Shown piece after piece: positions 10,143-18,258 of a stretch of 64,000 nucleotides of DNA (position 1 is its first letter; each line of letters starts with the position of its first letter). Under the pieces are notes generated by a model. It saw nothing but the letters and a program-made list of their open reading frames with translations. It did not search any database and was not told the origin of the DNA. The DNA comes from Corallococcus silvisoli (GTDB lineage Bacteria > Myxococcota > Myxococcia > Myxococcales > Myxococcaceae). Location of the stretch: NCBI RefSeq assembly GCF_009909145.1, contig NZ_JAAAPJ010000001.1, positions 682,001-746,000 on the forward strand. Reading direction: 5' to 3'. Both the position numbers and the translations under genes were made by a program.

Positions 10143-12176
10143 ATGGCCGAGGTCGTGAGGAGCGAGCGCACGTGTTCTGCGTGCGGGCGGAGACATGGCG
10201 AGGAGACGTCGTGCGACACGCTCGTCCGGGAGGCGGGTGACGGCGTGGGCGGTGCTGGGGCGGAGCCGGTGGCCCCGTCGATGGTGGAGGAGGTGGATCC
10301 GCTGCTGGGGACGCAGATGGGCAGTTTCCGGCTGGTGCGCCGGGTGGGCCGGGGCGGGATGGGCTCTGTCTACCTGGGCGAGCACGTGTCCATTGGCAGC
10401 CGGGTGGCGGTGAAGGTGCTGCATGAGCACCTGACGCGCTACCCGGAGCTGGTGCAGCGCTTCCACGCCGAGGCCCGCGCGGTGAACCTCATCGGGCACG
10501 AGAACATCGTCAGCATCTTCGACCTCAACGCCGCGGCGCCCAGGCCGTACCTCATCATGGAGTTCCTGGAGGGCGCGCCGCTGTCGGCCTGGGTGGGGAC
10601 GCCCCTGTCGGCGGGGGCGGTGGTGCCCATGCTGGCCCAGGTGTGTGACGCGCTGCATGCGGCGCACGCACGGGGCATCGTCCACCGCGACCTGAAGCCG
10701 GACAACATCTTCCTGGTGAAGCGCGGGCGGGGGATGCCGTTCGTGAAGGTGCTCGATTTCGGCATCGCGAAGCTGGTGGACGCGAGCATGCCGGAGACGG
10801 TGGCGGGCATCATCGTGGGGACGCCGGAGTACATGGCCCCGGAGCAGTCCCTGAGCCGGCGCCTGGACGGCCGCGCGGACCTGTACGCGGTGGGCGTCAT
10901 CGCCTACCAGCTGCTCACGGGGCGGCTGCCCTTTCCCGACGAGGGCCTCACCGCCCAGCTCGTGGCGCACCAGACGCGGTGGCCGCCGGCTCCTCGAACC
11001 ATCTGCCCCTCGGTGCCGCCCGCCCTGGAGGCGGTGGTGTTGCGCGCGCTGGCGAAGAGCCCGGAGGATCGCTACGCGAACGCGCTCGCCTTGCGCACCG
11101 CGCTGGAGCAGGCCCTGGTCGGGCGCACGCCGCCGCCGCGCGCGGCCGTGGGCAGCCCCCGTCCCGCCGCCACCGCTGATCCGAGCGGCCTCCGGCGGAC
11201 GCAGCTCCTGGCCCCTCCCGGTCCGCCCGGCGCCATGGGGGGCAGGACCCTGCCGGTGCCCGTGCAGGTGATCCTCCAGCCCGGCACGCAGCCCCGGTCC
11301 TTCACGGGCTCCGACCTGTCGCGCGGCGGGGTGTTCCTCCACGCGACGGGGGACCTGCCCCCCCTGTTCGCCCGCGTCCAGGTGGTGCTGCCGCTGTCCA
11401 CGGGGCCGCTGGTCGTCACGTGCGAGGTGGTGCGCCACGTCTCCCCCGAGCAGGCCCATGCCTGGAGCATGCGCCCGGGCTTTGGCGTCCAGTTCCTCGC
11501 GCCCTCGGCCACGCTGAAGGCCCGGGTGGAGCATCACCTTTCGGGCGCCCAGGCCTCGCCGCCGCCGGGTCCCCGGGAGCTCCCGGAGGACGCCGAGGCC
11601 GAGCGCGTCCTGGGGACCTACCGAGAGCAGCTGGGCGGGGAGGGAACCCACTACGCGGTGCTGGGACTGGCTCCGGACGTGGAGCTGGAGTCCGCCCGGG
11701 AGCGGGCGCGCGAGCTGTGGACCCTCTTGTCCGCGCTGCGGCAACGGTCGCTGTCGCGCGGGCAGCGCGCACGCCTGGAGGCCATGCTGATCCGCGTGCG
11801 GGACGCCGGCGACACCCTGGGGGTGCCGCTGCGCCGGGCGCGCTACGACGCCCGGCTGGGCAATCCCCGGGGCGTGGCGCGGTGCCTGGAGGCGGGGCTC
11901 ACCGCCATCCAGGCGGATGCCCTGCGCCGCGAATACCTGGCCGAGCATCCCCGGTCGGTGGGCACCGCGCGGGTGCACTTCCTCACCGGCAGCGCGCTGG
12001 AGCGCGACGGCCAGCTCAAGCGGGCCCTGGAGGCCTATGAGCGGGGGCTCCAGCTGGACCCGCTGGAATGGGAGTTCCAGCAGCGCCGCCGCGTGGTGGA
12101 CCGGGCGCTGGGCGCGCGGTTGATGGCGCCCCGCAATGAACGAGCCCGATTCCCTGGGGAGGGAACCGGGCCCTGA
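10143..12176 (+). CDS. Ser/Thr protein kinase with PilZ and DnaJ/TPR-like tail
   Basis: 677 residues. The N-terminus has a short Cys motif (CSACGRRHGEETSC, residues 11-24). A complete Hanks-type kinase follows (about 61-325): glycine loop GRGGMGSVYLG, VAVK lysine, HRDLKPDN, DFG and GTPEYMAPEQ. Next comes a PilZ-like domain (about 370-475; RSFTGSDLSRGGVFL). The C-terminal third looks like a J-domain relative (THYAVLGLAPDVELESAR...RRARYD) followed by a TPR-like helix pair. There is no transmembrane segment, so it should be cytosolic. The ATG is preceded by GGGGGCGGT; other in-frame starts lie upstream. Kinase activity is well supported; c-di-GMP binding is not, since the RxxxR and (D/N)xSxxG PilZ motifs are only partly matched. 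Confidence 0.93.
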   Translation: MAEVVRSERTCSACGRRHGEETSCDTLVREAGDGVGGAGAEPVAPSMVEEVDPLLGTQMGSFRLVRRVGRGGMGSVYLGEHVSIGSRVAVKVLHEHLTRYPELVQRFHAEARAVNLIGHENIVSIFDLNAAAPRPYLIMEFLEGAPLSAWVGTPLSAGAVVPMLAQVCDALHAAHARGIVHRDLKPDNIFLVKRGRGMPFVKVLDFGIAKLVDASMPETVAGIIVGTPEYMAPEQSLSRRLDGRADLYAVGVIAYQLLTGRLPFPDEGLTAQLVAHQTRWPPAPRTICPSVPPALEAVVLRALAKSPEDRYANALALRTALEQALVGRTPPPRAAVGSPRPAATADPSGLRRTQLLAPPGPPGAMGGRTLPVPVQVILQPGTQPRSFTGSDLSRGGVFLHATGDLPPLFARVQVVLPLSTGPLVVTCEVVRHVSPEQAHAWSMRPGFGVQFLAPSATLKARVEHHLSGAQASPPPGPRELPEDAEAERVLGTYREQLGGEGTHYAVLGLAPDVELESARERARELWTLLSALRQRSLSRGQRARLEAMLIRVRDAGDTLGVPLRRARYDARLGNPRGVARCLEAGLTAIQADALRREYLAEHPRSVGTARVHFLTGSALERDGQLKRALEAYERGLQLDPLEWEFQQRRRVVDRALGARLMAPRNERARFPGEGTGP

Positions 12177-12200
12177 GTGCGGCGGAGGCCGCGTTCGCGC

Positions 12201-12563
12201 TCAGTCCGCGAAGGTGCAGGCGGTGCTCAGGCCCGACAGGTGGGCCGAGCACGCCACGAGGGCGGCCGAGAAGGCCTGCTGCTGGCTGGACGACTTGTCA
12301 GAACAGCTCTTCACGTCGTTCACGCAGGTAACGTAGGAGTCGAGCTTGTCCTTGTCGGCGTCCGAGCAGCTGTCCAGGCTCTTCTTGCAGGCGTCGCGCT
12401 CCGCGTCGGTGGCCTCGCCGGGGTCGGTGATCTCCAGGCCACACTCCTTGGCCTTCTTGACCAGGTCCTTCGACGCGCTCTCGGCGTCGTCGCAGTAGTT
12501 GCCACCGCAAGCGGTGAGCGTGAGCGAAGCCATGGCCGCGAGGCCGAACAGGATCTTCTTCAT
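12201..12563 (-). CDS. Small cysteine-containing lipoprotein
   Basis: 120 residues. It starts MKKILFGLAAMASLTLTACGG, a textbook lipoprotein signal with lipobox LTAC, after a strong ribosome site (GAGGGGGAG). The mature part is helical, charged and contains seven more Cys residues (CDD, KECG, DACK, DSCS, TCVND, KSCSD, ACS), probably disulfide-bonded in the periplasm or at the outer membrane. The family is not recognised. It is convergent with the kinase gene, 24 nt apart. Confidence 0.8.
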   Translation of the reverse strand: MKKILFGLAAMASLTLTACGGNYCDDAESASKDLVKKAKECGLEITDPGEATDAERDACKKSLDSCSDADKDKLDSYVTCVNDVKSCSDKSSSQQQAFSAALVACSAHLSGLSTACTFAD

Positions 12564-12714
12564 GGTGGTACTCCCCCTCAGGGATGAGGTACAGGTGGAT
12601 CGCAAACGGCGCGCATCCTAACGCGGCGTCGCTTGCGGTCCAGTGGACTTTATTCCGGGAATTCTATTCAAAAGTAAATAGGGGCGCGGGTGGCGGGCTG
12701 ATCCGCCAACTGCC

Positions 12715-12743
12715 TTGACTCCCCCCCGGGTTTCCCGTAAGTC
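12715..12743 (+). promoter_or_regulatory. Housekeeping promoter of the rplU operon
   Basis: TTGACT at 12715-12720 and TAAGTC at 12738-12743 are separated by exactly 17 bp and lie about 95 bp before rplU. They resemble the sigma-70 -35 and -10 elements. The AT-rich stretch upstream (12660-12680) could act as an UP element. This is the clearest promoter in the window. Confidence 0.65.
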
Positions 12744-12762
12744 CCGCCGTCTTTTAGCGCGC

Positions 12763-12780
12763 CGGACGGCCTGCCGTCCG
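12763..12780 (+). promoter_or_regulatory. Leader stem-loop upstream of rplU
   Basis: CGGACGGC and GCCGTCCG form a perfect 8-bp stem with a two-base loop in the 5' leader of the ribosomal operon. It lies between the predicted promoter and the start codon. It may be an autoregulatory or attenuation element bound by L21; no T-run follows, so it is probably not a simple terminator. Confidence 0.45.
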
Positions 12781-12836
12781 AAATGCGCGTTGGATTCCAT
12801 GGGTTGACCCAACCCGAAGCTGACAGGGGTTCGACG

Positions 12837-13145
12837 ATGTACGCAGTCATTCGTACGGGCGGAAAGCAGTACCGCGTCGCCGAGGGCGACGTTGTCCGGA
12901 TCGAGAAGATCGCCGGTGACATCGGCGCCGAGGTCTCGTTCACCGAGGTTCTCCTGCTGGGTGGCTCGGAGAGCCCGAAGGTGGGCCAGCCGACGGTGGC
13001 GGGCGCGAAGGTCGTGGGCAAGGTGCTGGCGCAGGACAAGCACCGCCGTGTTCTGCACTTCCGGAAGGAGAAGGAAGGCTGGACCCGTCGCCGTGGCCAC
13101 CGTCAGCCGTACACCGAGGTGAAGGTCACCTCGATTTCCGGCTAG
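12837..13145 (+). CDS. rplU: 50S ribosomal protein L21
   Basis: 102 residues, the normal L21 size. It begins [14 protein letters not shown] and contains the C-terminal RNA-binding segment [20 protein letters not shown] typical of L21. I selected the ATG at 12837 because it restores the conserved N-terminus; an earlier frame adds 18 unrelated residues. It is the first gene of the rplU-rpmA-obg operon, an order conserved across bacteria. Confidence 0.98.
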   Translation: MYAVIRTGGKQYRVAEGDVVRIEKIAGDIGAEVSFTEVLLLGGSESPKVGQPTVAGAKVVGKVLAQDKHRRVLHFRKEKEGWTRRRGHRQPYTEVKVTSISG

Positions 13146-13190
13146 TCGTCCCGGTCATTCCACTCACGAACTTCCAAGGAGCAAGGTGTC

Positions 13191-13463
13191 ATGGCCCATA
13201 AAAAGGGACAGGGTTCTTCGCGCAACGGGCGTGATTCCAACCCGCAGTACCGTGGCGTGAAGGTTTACGGCGGCGAAGCCGTCTCCGCGGGCAGCATCCT
13301 CGTGCGCCAGGTGGGCACGGTGATCCACGCGGGCACGAACGTGAAGCTCGGCCGCGACTTCACCCTCTACTCGGTGGTGGACGGCGTGGTGAAGTACGAG
13401 CGCCTCGGTCGCGACAAGAAGAAGGTGTCGGTGTACCCGGCCGCCGCGCAGGCGAGCGCCTAG
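13191..13463 (+). CDS. rpmA: 50S ribosomal protein L27
   Basis: 90 residues, full length. L27 begins [20 protein letters not shown], whose flexible N-terminus reaches the peptidyl-transferase centre. CAAGGAGCAAGG before the ATG is a strong ribosome site. It follows rplU by 45 nt and precedes obg. The N-terminus has no Firmicutes-type cleavable extension. Confidence 0.98.
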   Translation: MAHKKGQGSSRNGRDSNPQYRGVKVYGGEAVSAGSILVRQVGTVIHAGTNVKLGRDFTLYSVVDGVVKYERLGRDKKKVSVYPAAAQASA

Positions 13464-13469
13464 TCGGTT

Positions 13470-13490
13470 GCCCTGGGGGAAACCCCGGGC
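13470..13490 (+). other. Stem-loop between rpmA and obg
   Basis: GCCCTGGGG-GAAA-CCCCGGGC forms a stem with one bulged T, directly after the rpmA stop. There is no T-tract. It could protect the ribosomal-protein mRNA end or reduce read-through into obg. Confidence 0.35.
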
Positions 13491-13592
13491 ACGGGCATCC
13501 CCGAGCGGGTCGTTCCCGGTCCTCCCGTTCCTCGCGAACGGTCGGATGCGAGGACGGCCCGCTCTGTGTTTTTCCAGGAGGGCGGTCGCCCC

Positions 13593-14984
13593 ATGAAGTT
13601 CGTCGACGAAGTACGCATCTACGTGAAGGCGGGAGATGGCGGGAACGGCGCCGTGTCCTTCCGGCGTGAGAAGTTCATCGAGCGGGGCGGCCCCAACGGC
13701 GGCGACGGCGGCAACGGGGGTTCCGTGCTGTTCGTGGCGAACCCGCAGCTGACCACGCTCCTGGACTACCGCTACCAGCAGCACCACCGGGCCAAGAGCG
13801 GCGAGCACGGCATGGGCAGTGACTGCAACGGTCACGGGGCCGAGGATCTGGTGCTCCAGGTGCCGGTGGGCACGCTGATCCGCAACGAGGCCACGGGCGA
13901 GCTGCTGGTGGACCTGAGCGACCCGGGCCAGGAGTTCGTCGCGGCCAAGGGCGGCCGGGGCGGCCTGGGCAACATGAACTTCGCCACCTCCACGCGCCAG
14001 ACGCCGCGCTTCGCGCAGGACGGCACGCAGGGCGAGGAGATCACGCTGCGGCTGGAGCTGAAGCTGCTGGCGGACGTGGGCCTGCTGGGCTTCCCCAACG
14101 CGGGCAAGAGCACGTTCATCTCGCGGGTGAGCCGCGCGCGTCCCAAGGTGGCGGACTACCCGTTCACCACGCTGGTGCCGAACCTGGGCATGGTCCAGTA
14201 CAAGGACAACCTGTCCTTCGTCATGGCGGACATCCCCGGCATCATCGAGGGCGCCAGCGAGGGCGTGGGCCTGGGGCACCAGTTCCTGCGCCACGTGGAG
14301 CGCTGCAAGGTGCTGGTGCACCTCATCGACATGGGCGCCGAGGGCGAGGGCCGCAAGCCGCTGGACGACTTCAACATCCTCAACACGGAGCTGAAGAAGT
14401 ACAGCGCGGAGCTGGCCAGCAAGCCGCAGGTGGTGGCCGCCAACAAGCAGGACCTGACGGAGGCCCGCGAGCGGCTGGGGCCCTTCACGGAGGCGCTGCG
14501 CCGCCGGGGGATCCGCGTGTACCCGGTGTCCTGCGCCACGGGCGAAGGCATGCAGGCCCTGATGGATGCGGTGGCGGAGGTGCTCTTCACGGGGCGCACC
14601 GACAAGCTCCATGTGGAGGCTCCGGCGAAGCAGGCGGCGCGCAAGGCTCCGGCGAAGCAGGCCGCGACGAAGGCGGCGCGCAAGGCTCCGGCGAAGCAGG
14701 CCGCGGGCAAGGCCTCGGCGACGAAGGCTCCGGCGAAGAAATCCGCGGGCAGGGCCTCGGCGAAGAAGGCGGCGCGCAAGGCTCCGGCGAAGAAGGTGGC
14801 TCGCAAGGCCCTGGCGAAGAAGGCCGCTGGCAAGCCCGTGGCGAAGAAGAAGGCCTCCTCGCGCACGCCGGTGGCGAAGAAGCCCGCGCGCAAGGCCCCG
14901 GTGAAGCAGGCGGCTTCGCGAAAGTCCGCGCGCAAGGCCCCGGCGAAGAAGTCCGCCACGAAGAAGTCCGGCGGGAGGCGCTGA
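13593..14984 (+). CDS. obg: GTPase Obg/CgtA with histone-like C-terminal tail
   Basis: 463 residues. Obg is a ribosome-assembly and stress GTPase. The glycine-rich Obg fold (GGDGGNGGSVLFV) comes first, then the G domain with G1 GFPNAGKST, G3 DIPG and G4 NKQD. The standard core ends near residue 340. The last ~120 residues are not the OCT domain but about a dozen repeats of the type K-A-P-A-K-K/Q, almost only Lys, Ala, Arg and Pro, like histone H1 or AlgP tails. The tail should bind nucleic acid. The start follows CCAGGAGGG. It is translationally close to the next gene (4 nt). Confidence 0.96.
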   Translation: MKFVDEVRIYVKAGDGGNGAVSFRREKFIERGGPNGGDGGNGGSVLFVANPQLTTLLDYRYQQHHRAKSGEHGMGSDCNGHGAEDLVLQVPVGTLIRNEATGELLVDLSDPGQEFVAAKGGRGGLGNMNFATSTRQTPRFAQDGTQGEEITLRLELKLLADVGLLGFPNAGKSTFISRVSRARPKVADYPFTTLVPNLGMVQYKDNLSFVMADIPGIIEGASEGVGLGHQFLRHVERCKVLVHLIDMGAEGEGRKPLDDFNILNTELKKYSAELASKPQVVAANKQDLTEARERLGPFTEALRRRGIRVYPVSCATGEGMQALMDAVAEVLFTGRTDKLHVEAPAKQAARKAPAKQAATKAARKAPAKQAAGKASATKAPAKKSAGRASAKKAARKAPAKKVARKALAKKAAGKPVAKKKASSRTPVAKKPARKAPVKQAASRKSARKAPAKKSATKKSGGRR

Positions 14985-14988
14985 GTCG

Positions 14989-15669
14989 ATGGCTGGTGGA
15001 GGACCCCGCTACGAGAAGTTCGAGCGCGACGTCGTCGAGCCGGAGCAGTTCCTGCTCGACGTGCGGAAGGAGAAGATCGACCGCGTCGTCAGCCAGCGCA
15101 CGCGCAACTTCACGGTGGTGCTCGACCGGTTGGAGGACAACTTCAACATGGCCGCGGTGCTGCGCACCTGCGAGTCCATGGGCGTGCAGGAGGTGCACGT
15201 CGTCATCAACCCGGAAGCGCCCTTCATCCCGAACTCGCGGGTGGCCCAGGGCTGCGACAAGTGGTTGGACGTGCACCTCTACAAGACGTTCGCGGAGTGC
15301 CGCGCGCACCTGAAGGAGCGCGGCTTCAGCCTCTACGCGTCGGCGCTGCGCGAGGGGGCCACGAACCTCTACAGCCTGCGCTTCGATACGAAGTTCGCCA
15401 TGGTGTTCGGCAACGAGCGCTACGGGGTGAGTGACGACGTGCTCACCGGCGTGGACGGCACCTTCTGGGTCCCGATGAAGGGCTTCAGCCAGAGCCTGAA
15501 CATCTCCGCGGCGGCGTCCGCCAGCATCACCCGGGCGATCGCCTGGCGGGACGAGCACCTGGGGAGCTCCGGGGACTTGTCTCCCGACGAGGCCCAGGCC
15601 CTGCGGGAGCGCTTCTACCTGCTGGGCGTGAAGCAGCGGAAGCGTCTGGTCAAAGCCACACAGCGGTGA
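14989..15669 (+). CDS. trmH: tRNA (guanosine-2'-O-)-methyltransferase, SpoU/TrmH family
   Basis: 226 residues. The three SPOUT motifs are present: motif 1 DNFNMAAVLRTCESMGV with the catalytic Arg, motif 2 MVFGNERYGVSDD, and motif 3 VPMKGFSQSLNISAAASA, which forms the SAM-binding knot. Length and motif spacing match TrmH, which methylates G18 in the tRNA D-loop. It starts 5 nt after obg and must share its transcript. Family assignment is sure; the exact target (Gm18 or another site) is inferred. Confidence 0.9.
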   Translation: MAGGGPRYEKFERDVVEPEQFLLDVRKEKIDRVVSQRTRNFTVVLDRLEDNFNMAAVLRTCESMGVQEVHVVINPEAPFIPNSRVAQGCDKWLDVHLYKTFAECRAHLKERGFSLYASALREGATNLYSLRFDTKFAMVFGNERYGVSDDVLTGVDGTFWVPMKGFSQSLNISAAASASITRAIAWRDEHLGSSGDLSPDEAQALRERFYLLGVKQRKRLVKATQR

Positions 15670-15750
15670 ATGCCGGCCCCCCGGGGGCCGTCCGGATGCG
15701 GTAGATGGACCCTGCGGGCACCTCGGGTGCCCGCTCCGGAGGCGCACGCC

Positions 15751-16548
15751 ATGTTGCTGGAATCCCTGCTCTTCACGCTGCTCGCCGTGCCGCAGGCCCC
15801 CACCACCGCCGCCCCCACGCCGAAGCCCGCGGCCACCGCCGCCGCGCCGAAGCCCTCGGCCCCCTCGGATGCTGGCGTGGCCGCCGCGCCCGCCGCCGCG
15901 AAGCCGCCCGACACGGGCACGGCCTCCAGCGCCACGAAGCCCGCGCCGAAGATGACGCCCGAGGTGAAGGCGCTCGTGGACCGGATGCAGGCGTTCTACG
16001 AGAAGACGGGCGACTTCAAGGCGGGCTTCAAGCAGGACTACAAGTACAAGACCTTCCGCCGCACGCAGTCGTCGTCGGGCACGGTGACGTACAAGAAGCC
16101 GGGCCTGATGCGCTGGGAGTACACGAACCCGTCCACGCGCACGTTCGTGCTCGCGGGCAACAAGGTGTACGCGTACGACCCGGACGCGCAGACGCTCACG
16201 GTGGCCGCCGTGGACACCAGCCAGCTGTCCGCGTCGGTGACGTTCCTCTTCGGCCAGGGCAAGCTCGCGGACGAGTTCGCCATCTCCAAGGGGGACTGCA
16301 AGGACTGCAAGGGCACGCTGCTGGTGCTCGACCCCTTGAAGAACGAGCCGCGCTTCCGCCAGGTGCGCCTGGAGGTGGACCCGGCGACGGCGCAGGTGCT
16401 CAAGAGCACCGTGGTGGATCCCGACGGCAGCGAGAACACCATCGCCTTCCTGGACCTGAAGACGAACGTGGGCATCGCGGCGGACAGCTTCAAGCTGAAC
16501 CCGCCCGAGGGCACCCGCGTGGACGACTTCACCAAGAAGGCGCAGTAG
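15751..16548 (+). CDS. LolA-like outer-membrane lipoprotein carrier
   Basis: 265 residues. A hydrophobic start (LLESLLFTLLAVPQA) is followed by an Ala/Pro-rich linker (about 20-70) and a LolA/LolB-fold domain: VKALVDRMQAFYEKTGDFKA, then GTVTYKKPGLMRWEY, LAGNKVYAYDP and the C-terminal segment FKLNPPEGTRVDDF. LolA carries lipoproteins through the periplasm; related proteins of this fold serve other lipids, so the cargo is uncertain. The ATG follows GGAGG. It sits in the ribosomal/obg operon, upstream of a lipoprotein gene. Confidence 0.82.
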   Translation: MLLESLLFTLLAVPQAPTTAAPTPKPAATAAAPKPSAPSDAGVAAAPAAAKPPDTGTASSATKPAPKMTPEVKALVDRMQAFYEKTGDFKAGFKQDYKYKTFRRTQSSSGTVTYKKPGLMRWEYTNPSTRTFVLAGNKVYAYDPDAQTLTVAAVDTSQLSASVTFLFGQGKLADEFAISKGDCKDCKGTLLVLDPLKNEPRFRQVRLEVDPATAQVLKSTVVDPDGSENTIAFLDLKTNVGIAADSFKLNPPEGTRVDDFTKKAQ

Positions 16549-16563
16549 GAGCCGCCACCTCCC

Positions 16564-17982
16564 ATGCGTGGCGTGCTGCTGGCGGGATGCGTGCTCATGG
16601 GCGCCGGGTGTCACTCCTCCGCGCCCGCGGGCCCTTCACGTCCCACGAGCCTCGTGGGACAGACACTGCCGCTCCTGTCGTCGCCCGCGCTGCGGCTGAC
16701 GGTGGCGGGGAGGCTCGGGGGCCGGGTCGTGCCGGTGGTGCTGGATGTCACTCGGCCGCTGTCCCTCGTCTCCACTCCATGCTTCGACGGCGCACCGCCC
16801 GCGCCCGCCGGCACGGCGCGAGTACCCGAGCCCTCCGGAGGCCACCGCTCCTGGCCCGAGGTCCCCGCCCCGTTGTTGACGGTGGGCCCTGTCGCGCCGC
16901 CGCTGCGCACGTTGTTGCTGTCGGGCGAGCAGGGCTGCTCGGTGACGCTGGGGCAGGACGTGCTGGCCCCGTACGCCCTCACGGTGGATCCGCTGCGCCG
17001 CGAAGTGACGTTCACCGCCTCGCGTCCCCGTGAGGCCTACGACGCGGAGCTGCGCGCGACGGACGCGGTGCGCGAGTCCCATGTGGTGGAGCTCAGCCGG
17101 GAGCCGCAGGGGGACTGGCCGCTGCTGGCCGTGCAGGTGTCACAGGGCGAGGCGAGCCTCACGGGGCCCTTCGTGCTGGGCACGCGCGAGCCCTTCTCCC
17201 GGCTGGCGGTGGAGCCCGCGCTGGGGCAGGGACTGCAGCCGTTGGAGACCGCCGCGGGCCTGCCGCCGCGAACCTTCGCCGTGGACGCGGTGGAGGTGGC
17301 GGACGGCCTGGGCGTGCGGCCGCTGGTGATGGAGGCGGCGGGACGCTGGCCGTCACAGAGCAGCCTGGGCCGGCTGGGCCCGGACGTGTGGGGCCGCTTC
17401 ACCGCCACCGTGGACGCGCAGGGCGGGGCGTTGGTGCTGCGCAGGCCTCACGTGCGCATGCCCGAGGGCGGCGGACGGCAGGAGTGCGCGGGCGAGGGCG
17501 GAGCCTTCAGCGAAGAGGCCTGTTACGGCGTCTTCGTGCGCGCGGAGCCCGATGGCGCGGTGGCCCTCTCCGGCGCGGTGTACCGGGACCTGCCGGAAGG
17601 CGTGCGCCTGTACGTGGAGCCTCGGGGCGCGGAGGGCCAGCGCCTGGAGACGGGCTGTCAGGTGGGCCTGAGCTTCCCCACCGCCACGCGCGGCGCCAAC
17701 ACGCAGCATCGGTTGCCGTGGGGGTCGTTGGCGAAGAGCCTGCCCGCCTGCCACGCCGCGCTCCAGGGCGCCCGGAGCTACGCGGTGTCGCTGGTGGAGG
17801 AGGGGCGCCAGCCCGAGTGCCCCACCACCTGCGCCTTCGTCACGGAGACCGCGTCGCGGCGCACCGTGTGCGAGTGCCAGCCGACGCCGCTGGGCGAGGG
17901 CGTGGCGGTCCCGACCCAGGGGACAGGCCCGCGGCCTCCGCCAGTGGAAGAGCGCGAGCTGGAGCCCGAGGATCCGAAGTAG
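16564..17982 (+). CDS. Hypothetical lipoprotein
   Basis: 472 residues; family not recognised. The N-terminus MRGVLLAGCVLMGAGC has two possible lipoboxes (LAGC, GAGC), so it is probably lipid-anchored. Two similar halves (around residues 40-170 and 190-300) contain the beta-rich motif VVPVVLDVTRPLSLV and later FVLGTREPFSRLAV, faintly like pepsin/retropepsin half-domains but without a recognisable DTG. The C-terminal part has paired Cys residues (CPTTC, CEC). It lies 15 nt after the LolA-like gene, which makes it a possible cargo, but this is inference. Confidence 0.72.
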   Translation: MRGVLLAGCVLMGAGCHSSAPAGPSRPTSLVGQTLPLLSSPALRLTVAGRLGGRVVPVVLDVTRPLSLVSTPCFDGAPPAPAGTARVPEPSGGHRSWPEVPAPLLTVGPVAPPLRTLLLSGEQGCSVTLGQDVLAPYALTVDPLRREVTFTASRPREAYDAELRATDAVRESHVVELSREPQGDWPLLAVQVSQGEASLTGPFVLGTREPFSRLAVEPALGQGLQPLETAAGLPPRTFAVDAVEVADGLGVRPLVMEAAGRWPSQSSLGRLGPDVWGRFTATVDAQGGALVLRRPHVRMPEGGGRQECAGEGGAFSEEACYGVFVRAEPDGAVALSGAVYRDLPEGVRLYVEPRGAEGQRLETGCQVGLSFPTATRGANTQHRLPWGSLAKSLPACHAALQGARSYAVSLVEEGRQPECPTTCAFVTETASRRTVCECQPTPLGEGVAVPTQGTGPRPPPVEERELEPEDPK

Positions 17983-18008
17983 CGCTGTCCACCTCCTCCG
18001 CTGGGCAG

Positions 18009-18178
18009 GGGCGCTTCACGGTCCGGGCCGGACCCAAGCCTGTCGCTGCTGGGACAAGGGGCGCTCCACGGTCCGTGGCGCGGAAGCGCGGCATCGCCCC
18101 GCCGTGACGAACTGGTGGCTCTGGCGCGACTGCGGGCGCTCCACGGTCCGTGGCGCGGAAGCGCGGCGTCGCCCCGCA
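18009..18178. repeat. Two 42-bp direct repeats plus a partial third copy
   Basis: The 276 bp between the lipoprotein gene and rimO contain no convincing gene. They hold a 42-bp unit at 18061-18102 and again at 18136-18177 (period 75 bp, one mismatch). A degenerate first third (GCGCTTCACGGTCCGG) lies at 18011-18026. Each unit contains the palindrome CCACGGTCCGTGG, so it can fold as a hairpin. It resembles REP-type intergenic repeats; I cannot tell whether it recurs elsewhere in the genome. Confidence 0.7.
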
Positions 18179-18258
18179 ATGACTCGGGCCCGCGGTCGCC
18201 CTCGGCGAGGAGGGCGGGCCGGGGCCCGTGAGGCTGAAGCGCGCTGTCGCCGGGAGGG

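Noticed and set aside
14620..14984. Separate histone-like gene at the end of obg
   Set aside because: No start codon with a ribosome site and no frame break; it is continuous with the Obg frame.
16564..17982. Aspartic (retropepsin-like) protease
   Set aside because: Two half-like repeats are visible but the DTG/DSG active-site motif is not, so no catalytic claim is made.
18009..18178. Insertion-sequence ends or attachment site
   Set aside because: No transposase or integrase nearby, and the repeats are tandem-like without target duplications.
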